Shown here one piece after another: positions 22,050 through 33,600 of a DNA stretch of 64,000 nucleotides. Position numbers and translations under genes: made by a program. Source of the stretch: Ligula intestinalis (taxonomy: Eukaryota > Platyhelminthes > Cestoda > Diphyllobothriidea > Diphyllobothriidae); assembly GCA_036362985.1 (NCBI GenBank), contig JAYGXS010000010.1:7150396-7214395 (forward strand), written 5' to 3'. Positions within the stretch are counted from its first letter, which is position 1. Every line of letters begins with the position of its first letter. The notes beneath the pieces were generated by a model. It did not search any database, had not been told where the DNA came from, and was given only the letters and a program-made list of their open reading frames with translations.

Positions 22050-23065
22050 GTATAGCCTGCCGACAAATGCAAGAGGTTGATACTCTTTGGTATTGAATAA
22101 GGTGGTAATACTGATTGCCATGTAGTTCACTCTGAAGTCGTTTCAGTCGCGATAGTATGCAGGCTTTTTATTAGCGTGAGAACACCCCTCACCACCCCTC
22201 CCTGAACCAGCATGCGTGAGACGAGGGGACACTGCGATGACTAATTATGCCCATCGATACTCTGAGAACCATTTAAACATAAGACATAACTGACCATTTT
22301 AAGCCTTCCTCACGAAGCTTTGCTTAAAAAACGCGCTTGCCAAGATGATTACTCCATTGGTTAAATTGGAATATTTACAGAATTTAAAGTTTATCCTTGA
22401 AAAAGGTATCCTTTGTTTCAAAAAAGTTTCAATTTATGTTCTTTTTTTACGATTGTGAGATACTTTTTCATCGTAAATCACACCCGTCAATTAAAAAAAG
22501 CTACCTCTATTGTACACAGCCCTTTCTACATCCGTTGCAATAATTTATCAAATCTTTGCGACTTCTTCCTCAAACCGTAGGTGAAAGCACACTTTTCCAA
22601 CAACAAGATGTACACATAGCGCAATTTGTAAAATTTGAATTTTAGTGTAGCAGTCAGTAGGTTTAAAAATTATTGGGCAATTCGGAAACATTTAACACCG
22701 AAAAATACACCTTCTTTGAGTAAACTATTTACAGGAGGCGTAATTTTCTACGAAAAGAGCACAAGACATTACTTTTTGTGCATATTTTTCGTAAAATATT
22801 TATAAATTTATAAAGGCTGTGAACATCACGGACAAAAATGCATACCACTTGAGTAGTCACTTTTTACAGTTAAAAGGTTGGGCAAGCGGTCAAACAGAAG
22901 CTCTTCACAAAGCCGGCATCCTGTCGTGGCAGAAACGACTTTAGAATAGACTACACGGTAATCAGTATTAAAATCTTACTTAATACCGATTAGCGAAAAA
23001 GTATCAATCTTTCGCATTTGTCGGCATGTAACACGAACTGTACGCAGTACTCTATTGATCTTGGG
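22050..23065. repeat. Foldback family R1, two-armed copy
   Basis: The left arm (22050-22180 and about 22370-22690) reads as the reverse complement of R1, e.g. 'ttgatactctttggtattgaataagg..gtaatactgatt' and 'tagcagtcagtaggtttaaaaattattgggcaatt'. The right arm (22725-23065) reads forward ('aaaatgcatacca.cttgagtag.cactttttac', 'gattagcgaaaaagtatcaatc'). Together they form an imperfect palindrome of about 1 kb. A segment at 22190-22370 may be an insertion. Confidence 0.6.
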
Positions 23066-24496
23066 GAAGTATTTGCCCCATTCTATTTATTTTTTCTTGC
23101 CCTACTATTTTCAAAAAAATGTTTTCGCAAGCGTGACTGCTCACCTTTAGGCAAAAGAGTTTCCAAGTTAAATTAGTGGGTACTGAAGACGGGTTCGTTT
23201 ACAAATGCCGTGCGACTGTGAGAAACTCTACCTCTTTATTCGCCTGCGGCAAGTTGTGCCTGCTTTAAAGTACTGGGTTTCGAGGGTGTCACCGAGGGTT
23301 CGTTGCGCCAAATTTACAGAAAATGTTGGCTGCCTTTTTTTAAATATTAAAGTCGCAATTAGGTTAACTTTTGCATTTAAAGATTAACCAAGAAAGTGCG
23401 AAATTAACAATATGATTGTCAAAATTAAATAACTCAACGAAAACTTAAAGGCCAACGGCAACCTAAAGGGTTTCCAGATCAGAAAGTGACCACGTTTTGC
23501 GGTTTTTGGACTTCAACCTTCTTACGCAAAAAATTACAAGCCAAATGACGTTGCACTGAATGCAGTTTACATAAAGTGACGGCGCATTTTTTTCCGAAAG
23601 TTTAAGTTTTGTTCACAGATATGCATTTTGAGTCGCTACCCTTCATGTGAAGCATCGCTTTTCAACTTTTCTGAAAACTTTACAAGGTATAATTACTTTA
23701 TATTTTCCAATTAGGTCTGAAATAAGGTCCTACCAATGAGAACGGAATTCTGCTTACACATTTCCAAATTACTTTATATAACATCCACTAAGGGAAGGAA
23801 GTATTTTTCAGAAACATGATGTTGCTTGCTAAAAATGAAAGGGTAACAGCATAGATCTTGGGTTCTAAGTTTATTTGAAGGCATGATTTATTTAAGCATA
23901 TTTCGAGGAAGGTTGCTTGTTTCCAAATTAAATCTTAAGGTTCCATGTATTTGACAATTTGCGCCTTAGGAAGTCTGCTAGTTTCTTCGACGTAGTTGCT
24001 ATGCCAGCAATGGCACCAGATCCTACAGATGACGTAAGACTTCCTTGCGATGGCAGAGATTCTTTTGATATCGTCCGCTTCTGCTTCTGTTTTCTGCTAA
24101 TGTCCTAGAGGAAGAATCCGCGATCGATATCAAAACGTTAGGCAAATAAAAGAGTCGGTCCAGCAATTGAATTTTCATTTTCTTCTTAAATCAATATATA
24201 CTTTTCGGCACGCAATGCCAAAATCGCTTACCGAGACAGTGAGAACCTTTTTTGGTCTTTTCTCAGTTGTTTGAAATTCGGGTATCTAAAATTGTACACT
24301 TTGAGTAGAAACAATGCCTTTACATTTGAAAATATCGCTTTCGTAAAGAAGCACTATACCTACTCAGCATAGCATACTATAGAAACAACGGGTCATCAAC
24401 TTAAAGGCATAAAGTCCAACACAAACGAACATGCAAGTCCTTGGAAGTAATTAAGAGGTAGATAAGTACTTGATTGCTGGGACAAGACTTTTATAT
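23066..24496. other. Intergenic, no gene recognised
   Basis: Short open frames only. I see no retroelement coding block. Confidence 0.4.
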
Positions 24497-24537
24497 GCCT
24501 GAGGTTTGGAGATCCGTCGCGGATTCGTAATCAGAGA
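24497..24537 (-). ncRNA. Hammerhead-like motif, PLE family 2 type (copy A)
   Basis: The reverse complement reads GTCT, CTGATTA, CGAATCCGCGACGGATCTC, CAAAC, CTCAGGC. GATCC/GAATCC pairs with GGAT around GCGAC to give helix II. GAAAC has become CAAAC. It lies downstream, in sense, of the endonuclease fragment at 24727-24970, i.e. in the element's 3' end. Confidence 0.5.
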
Positions 24538-24539
24538 CA

Positions 24540-24970
24540 TAATCACAGAGCAGTTGCAGATACAGGTAGTGTGTGCACACGAGTTTACCGTAAAATTTAA
24601 ACGAACAGAAAAAATCGGTAAATGTTTTGAGTCTGCACTGACCTTCTGGCCTTGCGATTTTGGCATAGGATGATGTAATGGCCTGTCTGTTCCCTGAGCG
24701 GTGACTTGCTTTGGCCAAATTTAGGCTCAGCAACGAAGATGGATTAAGCAAATCGTTGTACTTGTTGATGCAGTTGGGCCCGTGCACCATGGCACCAGCA
24801 ATTCTCGTCTCATTCGATTGTCACCTCTGGCGAGGATTTCGGCCTCATAAAATTTGAATGTGTAGCTGGGTATTGTCAAATGAGCCACAACCTGAGAATC
24901 GGCACCATTTCGCCGCACTGCTGCTGCGTGTTTGGCAATTCATGTCTTGAGAAGCCTGTCAGTCGCTTTG
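24540..24970 (-). pseudogene. PLE family 2 endonuclease C-terminal part and 3' end
   Basis: The minus strand reads MRRNGADSQVVAHLTIPSYT, FKFYEAEILARGDNRMRREL, LVPWCTGPTASTS. The SQVxAH, F.F..AEILARGDN..RELL.xWxxG blocks are the conserved part after the GIY-YIG core. An eroded TGxxxxTRMxEH block can be guessed just upstream (24920-24970). The final NKHN block is out of frame. The 3' end carries hammerhead-like copy A. Confidence 0.7.
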
Positions 24971-25494
24971 CCCGCATCTGCACTAGCTCCTGTAGATGAC
25001 TTTAGATGTTTCGTGCCGGGACTGTGGGTCTTTCGGTTTCATGAGATGACGCTTTATGGTTGATTCCGGCTTGTGTGTGACTCCAACTCCAAGTGGTGTG
25101 AGAAGGTGGCCGACAGCCTCCGATTGCTCACCAAATGGTGGGGTCGGTGCAGCGTATTCTTTCCGGAAAACACGATTTAAACATTATCCTGACTTTTAAG
25201 TCCATAGCCGCTCATCTGTCAATTGTAAAGCAAATCGACATTTCCCCTGGCCTCACTGAGAGTTCAGGTTTGCGTACAAAAGTTAATACTCTTTGAAGTG
25301 ACATCAGTGTTTTAGTAAATGGAAAGATTTCCAAAGGCCAAAAGACTTATTTATCGTATTCCTACTTGGACCACAACGGGATTATTTTATGTAATTTATG
25401 CAAAGGCTGTCTTTCGGGGTACAATATTGATAAGCCTTACACACTTTGTAAGGTCCCATTGGAAATTATATGAAAGCCAGAAAATTCAGTTCAA

Positions 25495-26151
25495 CAGACG
25501 TATGATTTCAGAAATTTAGCATCGGGTCTGTAAAGTGCGTGCACTGATGATGAACTAAATAGAGTATAACAGGGTTTATGACTGTATCGTAATTAAAACT
25601 CATCGTTCACATCCTGTCCGCATGACGTTGTCGGTCTGTTGAGGCCACTGGGAGAAGGTAGGTAGGCTGGTCATGTTCGAGTAGGGGGAATGAAAACTTC
25701 CGTCACCCGCGTAGAGTGGACAACAGTCACAAAGGGTAGGGGCAAGATGCCATCATCGCCTGGCCTTGTCGTTGGCCGTGGAACAAGAAGCGACTGTATA
25801 AACGTCTTCCTTCAGCACAGTATTGAATTAGTTAGCAGTATAGACACTGCCCGGCTGTTGCTAGCAGCCTTTGGAATAGACCTTTAAAAAAGTTGGTTGG
25901 TGTCCGTTGGACAGCCCGAGAGGCATCATTGGGATCGGCATGTTTAGTCGTATCTAAAAAATCGATATTAGTTCCTTTTTATGCGGACAGTCTGGTAGGT
26001 GTTCGTGCACCATCTTTTCCAGGCGCTTAATTGTTCGCTCAATGTGGCTTGTTCCACAGCAGCAGGTGGAAGAGTAGCACTGACAGCAATTCCCTGGTCC
26101 GGAAGCTAAGCAGTGCGGAAAATTTTCGATGCTACTTTCAAAATAAAGCAT
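25495..26151 (-). pseudogene. PLE family 1 endonuclease and tail, decayed
   Basis: The minus strand carries the GIY-YIG region CSTCCCGTSHIERTIKRLEK then MVHEHLPDC (about 25980-26090), where YIGRTTR has decayed to HIERTIK. The tail follows as NSRAVSILLTNSILC then RKTFIQSLLVPRPT (about 25740-25880), homologous to ATAEAVAIRL..LCCQK at other loci. RT is missing. The 3' end around 25495-25515 has only a worn version of the hammerhead-like motif. Confidence 0.7.
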
Positions 26152-26606
26152 TATCTCGCTCCCATCACTGTGACGTGGATAATGATATCACTTTCCTTTA
26201 TGTCCTTAAAGGAAGACAAACAAATGAAAGAAAACCTGCAGGGGCAATAAATCAACTTTCCTGGTTTCGTCCCCATTAATATAAAAATAAATTTAGTTCA
26301 AAGATTTGCAGCTAGTGTGCGACGTGCAAAACACACATATTGAAAGCGGAACTAGACTAAACTGACGTCTATAAACCCTGTTCCACTCTTATATATTTAT
26401 TATCAATATGAATGTACAGGCCCGATTATCAAATTAAGAAGAGACAGATATGTTTTATCTTGAAATTTGTTCCAATTTGTTTAGCAAAACATCGTACATT
26501 CATTGAGAATGCAGTAATGTGCGCAAGTCACATACCACACTGCCATTGCTAACGTCCTGACAAGATGCAGGCAAAGGTTGATAACCTTTAAAACAATGTA
26601 TATATC

Positions 26607-26845
26607 ATCGGCGCCATAGCCCAACCGATGTATGCAAAAGCCAGTTGCACGTGACTAAACAGCTTAAAAATAGCAGTTTAGTTTCAGAAACCCGTGGTTC
26701 GGCAAAAACATAGATTTGGCAAACTGACTTTTTTAAAGGCAAAACATGGGAATATCCGCAGAAGTTGATATAAATCCGATTTTTTTTTCAAATCTTCATA
26801 GCCTAAGTATCAGCAAATATCACTAGAACAGTGACCTTCCAGGGA
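26607..26845. repeat. Direct repeat R4, copy 1
   Basis: It matches 27757-27985: 'atcg.cgccatag.ccaaccgatgtatgca', 'aagccagt', 'ttgccgaactgacctttttaa', 'atatc.gcagaagtt' and 'caaatcttca.agcctag'. The pair brackets a PLE family 2 fragment and may represent that element's terminal repeats. Confidence 0.65.
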
Positions 26846-26965
26846 ATTTTTCACGCATGTCAGTACATTGACCACTTCAGTTAAGTTGCTGAATCTGGTT
26901 AGGACGATCTGGCAAAGCCTCTCTTCGGGAGAATAAGAAATACAAGCGTCGGAACAATAATTTTA

Positions 26966-27008
26966 TGTTCCTGACGTTTCGAATTTGGTCTAGAATCATT
27001 TATCAAAG
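26966..27008 (-). ncRNA. Hammerhead-like motif, PLE family 2 type (copy B)
   Basis: The reverse complement reads TTTGATAA, ATGATTCTAGACCAAATTC, GAAAC, GTCAGG, AACATAAAA. It keeps the GAAAC-GTCAGG block exactly, while CTGATGA has become TTGATAA. It lies downstream in sense of the endonuclease at 27370-27640. Confidence 0.5.
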
Positions 27009-27239
27009 GTAATTCTAGAACAGTGTGAGACATGCGCAGATTGCATGATATATATAGTTTATAGCGGCCATCTGCATGCACACACAATTATCAGCTCCTG
27101 GTACCATCACCTGGGGTCTTAGTTGATGCGTCGATGGCTTAGCAGTTCGCTCTCAAATCATTAATCGCCGCGATTTCGTTCTAGGTGTCGGATGCAGCCT
27201 TGATGATTGCGCAACATTTATCTTTGCTGTCGTCTGAGT

Positions 27240-27640
27240 TGTTGCCAGGCCCGCCACTTCCTATGTGACTGACTCTCCTGCTCAGACCATATCTCAGTAT
27301 GCAGTATGGGGATGTCAAATCGTTGTGCTTGTTGATGGACTGCGGGCCTGAAAACCATGACTCCAGCAGCTCACAATTTACCCGGTTGTCGCCTATTGCG
27401 AGGACTGTGCCTCTTTAGTGATGCAACCTGGGAGTAAGTATCTTTGTTCATCACCGCCGCTGCGTGTTCGGCCATTCGCGTCCAGAGTAATCTCCCGGTT
27501 ACACCGACGCAGCTGCTTTGTACACAACTGCACCAGGTACGGTAAAGGACTCCATTCGTGTACTGCATTGGGAGTGGGTTTTTCGGTCGCGAAATTATCA
27601 AAGCCATCTCCCACATGGGCAACGAAGTCGTGGCAATTAC
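27240..27640 (-). pseudogene. PLE family 2 GIY-YIG endonuclease fragment
   Basis: The minus strand reads CVQSSCVGVTGRLLWTRMAE, HAAAVMNKDTYSQVA. SSCVGVTGR is the GIY-YIG core and LLWTRMAEHAAAV the conserved Arg helix. The SQVA block follows, then a frameshift; after it the frame reads FRPAVHQQAQRFDIP, an eroded version of the GPxSxNKHxDLP end. The flanks hold direct repeats R4 and the hammerhead-like copy B lies about 230 bases downstream in sense. Confidence 0.75.
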
Positions 27641-27756
27641 TTACTCGAAAAAGAACTACCACACCATCAGCGCACTAATTACGACCCATACGGTGCTAGC
27701 GGTGTGCGCTTATAACCTGATTTATGTGCTTTGACTAGACTACGTGTTGGTTTATA

Positions 27757-27985
27757 ATCGACGCCATAGTCCAACCGATGTATGCATAAGCCAGTCACAT
27801 GTGAATGAAGAACATAAAAACGGCAGCTCGTCTTCAAAAAGCAGCACATCAGCAACAACATATGTTTGCCGAACTGACCTTTTTAAGTTAAACATAGGAA
27901 TATCGCAGAAGTTAACAGTTGCTTTTCCAAATCTTCACAGCCTAGGTCTTTTCAAAGACCACCATAACCATGTTCTAATAAGCAA
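27757..27985. repeat. Direct repeat R4, copy 2
   Basis: Homologous to 26607-26845 in the same orientation, 1150 bases away. See the note there. Confidence 0.65.
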
Positions 27986-28255
27986 TGTTTTGGGTACATA
28001 AAAAGTTCCACTTTCCAAGTATTTGCATAGAAAAAGACGAAGATGTATTGAGAACCGGATCAATTGATTTATTGTACTAAGCTTTCGAACTCTTACAGGA
28101 GTTCATCTTTCGAGATAAGAAGCAGCAACCAAAAGAAGGGCAATTATGGTGGCCACAGGCCAATCAACTGTCAGAAGTCACCAGTTTGTCAAGAGGTTAC
28201 AAACAGCAGTCAAGACGGATGGGGGATAATTATAGTGGTATGTACTAATTGTCTG

Positions 28256-28720
28256 TCAGTGGAGTCGGGAGTCATGAACAGCAATAACTGGTGCCTCGTC
28301 CCCACCATATAGGGTACTAGAAAGCCTGCTTCCTCTTGCAACCGTTTCGTTGTGGGATCCTATTTTCTTGCCATTCATACGTTCAGTTTGGCCTTTTTCC
28401 GTCCTTCGTCCACATAGTGTTGCAAGACCTTGTAGGCCGCAAGCAGTTCCAGATGCCTGTTGACAGAGTTGGCATTTGAGCACCATGCCTTAAGCGTCAG
28501 CCTTTCAGCTTTTGAGGTTCCCAGGCCTATGATGGTTGCTTCTTAAAGATCGATTTGTGGTCGGTCTCTGCGATGTGTGCTGCAAGTTGCTAGTTTAGAT
28601 CAAGTCTCCGAGCCGCTGGTTTATGCTCGTGTAGGTGGGTCTGCAATTTGTGGCCTGTTTCTCCAACACAATTACAGCACCTATCGTTGCAAAATATCTT
28701 GTAGACAATTGGAAAGGTTT
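28256..28720 (-). pseudogene. PLE family 2 GIY-YIG endonuclease fragment
   Basis: The minus strand shows CCNCVGETGHKLQTHLHEHK, PAARRLDLN, QLAAHIAETDHKSIFK, then in shifted frames ATIIGLGTSKAERLTL, AWCSNANSVNRHLEL and KVLQHYVDEGRK. VGETGxKLQTxLHEH is the nuclease core and NSVNRHLEL its C-terminal block. At least two frameshifts and a stop separate the parts. It is a third, distinct subfamily of the same nuclease type. Confidence 0.75.
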
Positions 28721-28869
28721 TATTTTCTTAACAACAAAGATTTGACAATTTTAGGGACAATTTGTAAAAAGAAATATCATTTCAATGTTACTTACTTGGA
28801 AATAATCCACCACTTATTATTGAGCATTTTTCTTTTATGTAGCTAAAAGTGCATGTATTTTGGTGCATA

Positions 28870-30110
28870 AGTCAATATTACTAAGGATGCACCCTTCTGG
28901 GTATCCGCCTTCAGTAAGTCTGTTCTGCTTCAACAGTTTCAAGGGGGCGGATACATCTCACTGTAGCTGTCAATCCCTAAACAACATTTCGCTTGATATT
29001 TACTGGAACAAAACTGTGAACTTGTTTTATATTGTCTTCTTTCGATACCCCCTACGCTGGGTATATCCATCCTTTTGCCTTCCTCAAAGCACATCAAGTA
29101 ACGGGATTTCTCCATTCACCTAAGACTCTGCAAATATGTTGAGTGATGGCAACGCACTGTTAACCTTCAGGACCAGGTTGTCGGTGCCAGTGTGATGTCC
29201 TGTCACGTAGCAACTGTCATCGGCGTATCGACCGTAAAATTCACCGTCATTGATACTGTTCTTAAGGCTCGTTTGCTCAATCTTGGCCATCAAAACATTT
29301 GCAAGAAATGCTCTAAAAGGCACAGCCATCGAAAAATATTTATCTGCCTGTAGCGTCGGCCATTGCAGAGAACTTGCACATTTTGTGCGCACTGCATAAG
29401 TAGTTTCTTAAAGGTTTTGGCGGATATACCTCCCTGGGATTTTGTGTCCCAAACAACGCACAAAGGTAGTTTATGTTTTCTACTAGGGTAAGTTGATGAG
29501 CAGTTATGATTTATCCAACGAGAACATCTTCTGTCTATCAAAATCCCTATTGTTTACGGCGTTGACAAAATCAGAGGTGTATTTCTACATTTTAAGATTT
29601 AAGCACGTTTCAAATGACGACAGCTTTTTTACCAACCAATTGACAATATTGTTGTAGGGCCAGTTTCCCATATTCAAGATTGGGTGCAGGGAGAGTCCTG
29701 ATCTGTGTATTTTTCGAGAACTGTACATTCTAGATATTTTTGAGCCTACAGGGCTCAGTCTTTGAACTTCTTTATCAGACAAAAGGCTTTTGCATGAGTT
29801 TTTGAGAATTATAGTCAACTGCCCCTCGACAGCCTTTCCGATAATTTCCCCCTCTGATTGCGAGGACTTTGCACGATCCAATATGATAGATTCTACTTGT
29901 GCAAAGTAATCAATATTATGCAGTAGTTTTACCCCAAAAACCTTTTCCGAGCTGTTAAGCACAATGTATTCATTACTGTTAATCTCCCATAAACTGTCCA
30001 AATGTACCCTTAATAGGGGACCCTTGTTTACTAGATCCTTCCTTTAATGGTGCCGATAGCAGTTAACCTGATTCGACTTAAGCTGACAAGCTTCTCTAGG
30101 TGCGGTAGGC
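28870..30110 (-). pseudogene. PLE family 1 reverse transcriptase, nearly whole RT domain
   Basis: Reading down the minus strand: EYIVLNSSEKVFGVKLLHNI (decayed RPDKGSGVVLL block), SQSEGEIIGKAVEGQLT, KSLLSDKEVQRLSPVGSKIS, RMYSSRKIHRSGLSLHPIL (LPKIHKPGxPLRPI block), then after a frame change FLANVLMAKIEQTSLK and EFYGRYADD. YADD (29216-29227) keeps both catalytic aspartates. A worn EIPLLDVL..RQKDGYTQRR block ends near 29060. The nuclease and tail are not visible. Several frameshifts make it a pseudogene, but the RT is among the best kept in the window. Confidence 0.85.
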
Positions 30111-30446
30111 TTTACATGGTTATTCTGTATAATGAGGCTTTCTTATTCGATTTCAACCTCTATTTGCTTCAACCACCATCGTACTATGTAACACTTCGGG
30201 CCTAAAGATCATAACTCAAAGATAGTTTTATGAACACATACTAGAGACTTGTTATATACGTATCGCTCCAAATTGTTTACAAGTTTTGTTTATGCTTCTC
30301 ATCGTTGGGCGCTTTGTAGGAAAAGAGGCCACATGACCGGTATTCTTTTATTTTGGACTCTTTATACAAAGAGAAGAAGAAAACGACTTGACCGCTAGGA
30401 CTCGATCTCGAACATTCTCATTCATTCAAGGACTACATTTTTATTC

Positions 30447-30489
30447 GCCTGAAATTTCGACATTCATCGTGGATTAATCAGCAGAGACA
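30447..30489 (-). ncRNA. Hammerhead-like motif, PLE family 2 type (copy C)
   Basis: The reverse complement reads GTCT, CTGCTGATTA, ATCCACGATGAATGTC, GAAAT, TTCAGGCG, AATAAAA. It has the same order and spacing as the other copies with a few substitutions. No nuclease part remains beside it. Confidence 0.45.
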
Positions 30490-31029
30490 TTAGCAGAAAA
30501 CAGTAACAAACCAGTAGCGGCCTGTTTGCACATAGTCACCAAACGCCGATCTCTCCCTAGATTTACAAGACGGTCGAGGACCGCTCCTCTCTAACAGAGA
30601 CTCTGTTAAATTTCCTGAATTCCGGCGTCAGCCGTCTCAGTGTAACTTTCTGCATGTCGTCTAAGTGAGACAGAGAAAGCAGCGGTATGGTTCCTTGGTG
30701 AGGCTTCCGAGAAATGTCTAGAATATTCGCCCCAATCTATACAGCGCGATAGGAATTGTATTATCACCCTTTCCCATTCTTAACTTTTTAATTCTGTATA
30801 CAGCACTCACGCGTACATCAAATCTTATAATAAAAACTATCAAGGCAGTACGGTATGATTATGCAAAATAGTAAATGATAAACAATGTATAACCCTCAAC
30901 ACTGGATGCATAAGAACGCCACACAGGGTCAACTAGTCATGGACAAGCGAATGTGTGTCAGGGGGAAAGTGAGCATGGATCAGTCTGGATTGGTCTGAGA
31001 CGCTGAATGGGAATGAGGGAGGGCTAATA
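30490..31029. other. Spacer, no gene recognised
   Basis: Nothing I can support beyond the hammerhead-like motif on its left. Confidence 0.4.
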
Positions 31030-32160
31030 GTTAACATGTGGAATATGATTTCGTTCAGCCAGATAATGGGCGATAAACGTATCCTAACGAATATAAACTA
31101 GTTGACAAAATAATGCAAGGAAGGCCAGAATGCTATGAATGATTTAATAAGGTAAGAAGGAGTAGAATATGAGCAATGGGCCAGGGAATCCCAGGGAAGT
31201 GCAGTCCAGCCATAAATGGGCCGAAGTCCAGAGGTACAGTCTGGTTATTAGATCGCCGGATCCGGACAACTACAACCAAACAGTAGACCGTTGGTTCTGG
31301 GAGTGACTGAGCGTGACCAAATCTCTGGTCAGGTAGTTGCGACTTACGTTCCTAGGTCTCCCTGCATTTTTCGCTGGTCACGTTCCCTCCTTCCTTCAAT
31401 GTAAACAACATACGCAGGCTATTAACTTATGTTTCAAAGCAAGTCTATACAGCAGGATTTATTTGAACAAACCAATTTTGGGATGGCTTTTTCACTGCTA
31501 CCCGCCTCTGCAGGAGATAGATAACGAACGCAGTAAACAATACAGTCTGAAGGCAATATGTGTTTATTTTATTGTGTGTTCACCTTACCAAAATATCCTG
31601 TGGTTTTCCAGGTTTGACGTGAACGCAGTCCCCAACTAGATTTTATGACATCGAAGAAGTCGTTTCTCTCCATTCATCCGAAGCTCGCTCTCGGTTCAGT
31701 GGAAGCATGCTTCAATCTTCAAAGGTGACCTTCCAGACGACCATAGGAAATTTCTGTAGACAGATTGAACTACGGAAGTAGTAACCACGGCACAGCGGCA
31801 GTGATCCGTTTTTAACCGTTACATGCGGGAACTACTGTTCAGATTACACCTGTGGGGTAAAGTGAACGTCGGGGTCAACAATGTGGAATACGATGTGGTC
31901 CATGCAGACAATAGATGAATAAACGTATCCCAACGACTATAAACTAGCTGATAGAATAAGGCGTGGAAGGCCAGAGCGTTATGAATGTTTTAATAAGGTT
32001 AGAGGGACTCGAATAAGAGTAATGGGTAAGGGACTCCCAGAAAAGTGCAGTCCAGCCATGAATACATCGGAGCCCAGAGGCGCAGTCTGGCAAGTAGATC
32101 ACCGGGTCCGAACAACTACAACCGAACAGTAGATCGTCGGTTCAGGGAGTGACTGAGCGT
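31030..32160. repeat. Pair of direct repeats R3 (LTR-like spacing)
   Basis: Copy 1 (31030-31314) and copy 2 (31877-32160) share 'tataaacta', 'ggaaggccaga', 'tatgaatg.tttaataaggt', 'agtgcagtccagccat', 'cagtctgg', 'aacaactacaacc.aacagtaga' and 'gagtgactgagcgt'. They are about 285 bp each and 850 bp apart in the same orientation. The DNA between them has no coding block, so this could be a deleted LTR element, a TRIM-like unit or a tandem satellite remnant. Confidence 0.65.
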
Positions 32161-32417
32161 AAACAACTCCCCTGCAGTAAGCTCCTGACGTTGAGAAGTG
32201 GTTGGCCGGTGAGGCCAGGCAGGGAGTGACCTTGAACGGAGCTTTTGACGATCGTGCCTTGCGCACGCGTGGTGGGCATACCAGACATGCCCTGTCCGCG
32301 CGGCGTCCGAGGAAAGCATGACAAAGAATGAGAGGTCACTGCAAACCGATACAGAATGAAGCTGTCGCCGGCGGGAGTGGCTGAACAAGTGGTTCTCGGA
32401 GTAGCCGCGGTCATGAA

Positions 32418-32447
32418 GGGGGGGTTGGGGGAGGGGGAGGGGGGGAT
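32418..32447 (+). other. G-run cluster (potential G-quadruplex)
   Basis: Runs of 7, 5, 5 and 7 G separated by TT, A and A fit a G-quadruplex-forming sequence in the + strand. It stands in a locally GC-rich tract (32160-32700) without a recognisable gene. Confidence 0.7.
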
Positions 32448-32849
32448 GGTTGGTTCGTCACAACAATGTCACTTCACGGGATTCCATCTCCGGGTGTCGA
32501 AACGACTGCCTCAGTCTTCCACGGGAGGGGTGGGGCAGCAGCATCGTGGTAAACGCAATATTAAGCATAGGAGCCGAACCGGGGGACTGAGGGCAGCATT
32601 TAGTCATGTGCAATCGAGGGAGGGCTACCAGCACTTGAGGGGGGAAGGGGACATGAGTACGCGGCTCAGAGCAAGGAGGCAGCTTTCGTAAGAGTAACTA
32701 CAATCGTATGTTCTTTGAACAGGATTTTTGCTGGAAAAGGGACGTGGAGAATTTCAAACTTTTTCGGCCGAAAATAACAGTCATTTTTGTTCCTGCAAGT
32801 CCGCTGTCAAACTACAAGAAATCTGTGAGTTCCCGGACTATTCTGTTTT

Positions 32850-32944
32850 CTCCCTCTTCAAGCCCAGTGACCCCAGCATGCCGACCTCGTCATAAGAGCA
32901 GTCCGAAAATGATGAGTTTTAATCATGAGACATGAATAAACCCC
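32850..32944 (+). repeat. Possible PLE family 1 3' end scrap
   Basis: 'cagcatgccgacctcgtcat..gagc', 'atgatgagttttaat' and 'aaaccccgttca' resemble the reverse complement of the region between tail and 3' end in the minus-strand PLE copies (for example 7190-7270). No coding part is attached. Confidence 0.35.
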
Positions 32945-33600
32945 GTTCAAAATGCCTGTTTCTAAATTGCCGAATGATTTTGAAACCTACCGACTGCTAG
33001 AACTAAATTCAAGTTTTACTAACTGAATGCTGCGTTCATACTGTTCAAGGGAAAGTACGTTCTTGGCTACGGTTTGAGGAGGCGGTTGCATAGCTCTCAT
33101 AGAATTTCACAATAGACATGTATCATGCTACATATATCAGGGGCAGCATTAATAAATTGATGGATACCATGCATTATGAATGAGCACCGCACAGTCGTAA
33201 AAAACTCAAAATAAGAATTATTTTTAAACCGCAAGAAACACTTCCTTTTCGAATAAAATTTGAAGAAGGCGTAATTTTCTATCAAATAAGTGCACGAGAG
33301 GATGTTTTCTTGCAGGCTTTCTATGAAATATATTTGAATTTATAAAGTCAGTCAAAATCACTGATAAAAAATGGATACTACTTAAGTAACTAGTTTTTAC
33401 AGAATCGACTTTTTTTCAGTGGCCATAAAGAAGCTGATCACAGAGTCGGCATCTTAGCGTGACTACGAAGAACTTAAATTGGACTGCATGACAAACAGTA
33501 TCGCAACCTTACTCAGTGTTGTTTTGTGAGTGATTACCGGCCTTTTTCAGATTGCAAAATGTTTCTTGCAGCACTCGCCATACTGTAAGTTTGTCTTACT
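32945..33600 (+). repeat. Foldback family R1, long right arm
   Basis: It is the longest forward arm: 'ttgccgaatgattttgaaacctaccgactgc' at its start, then the same order as 36880-37490, and 33235-33600 matches 1-360 closely. No left arm was found next to it. Confidence 0.65.

Noticed and set aside
32116..32691. Overlapping frames on both strands in a GC-rich tract
   Set aside because: Low-stop composition and part of direct repeat R3; no domain.
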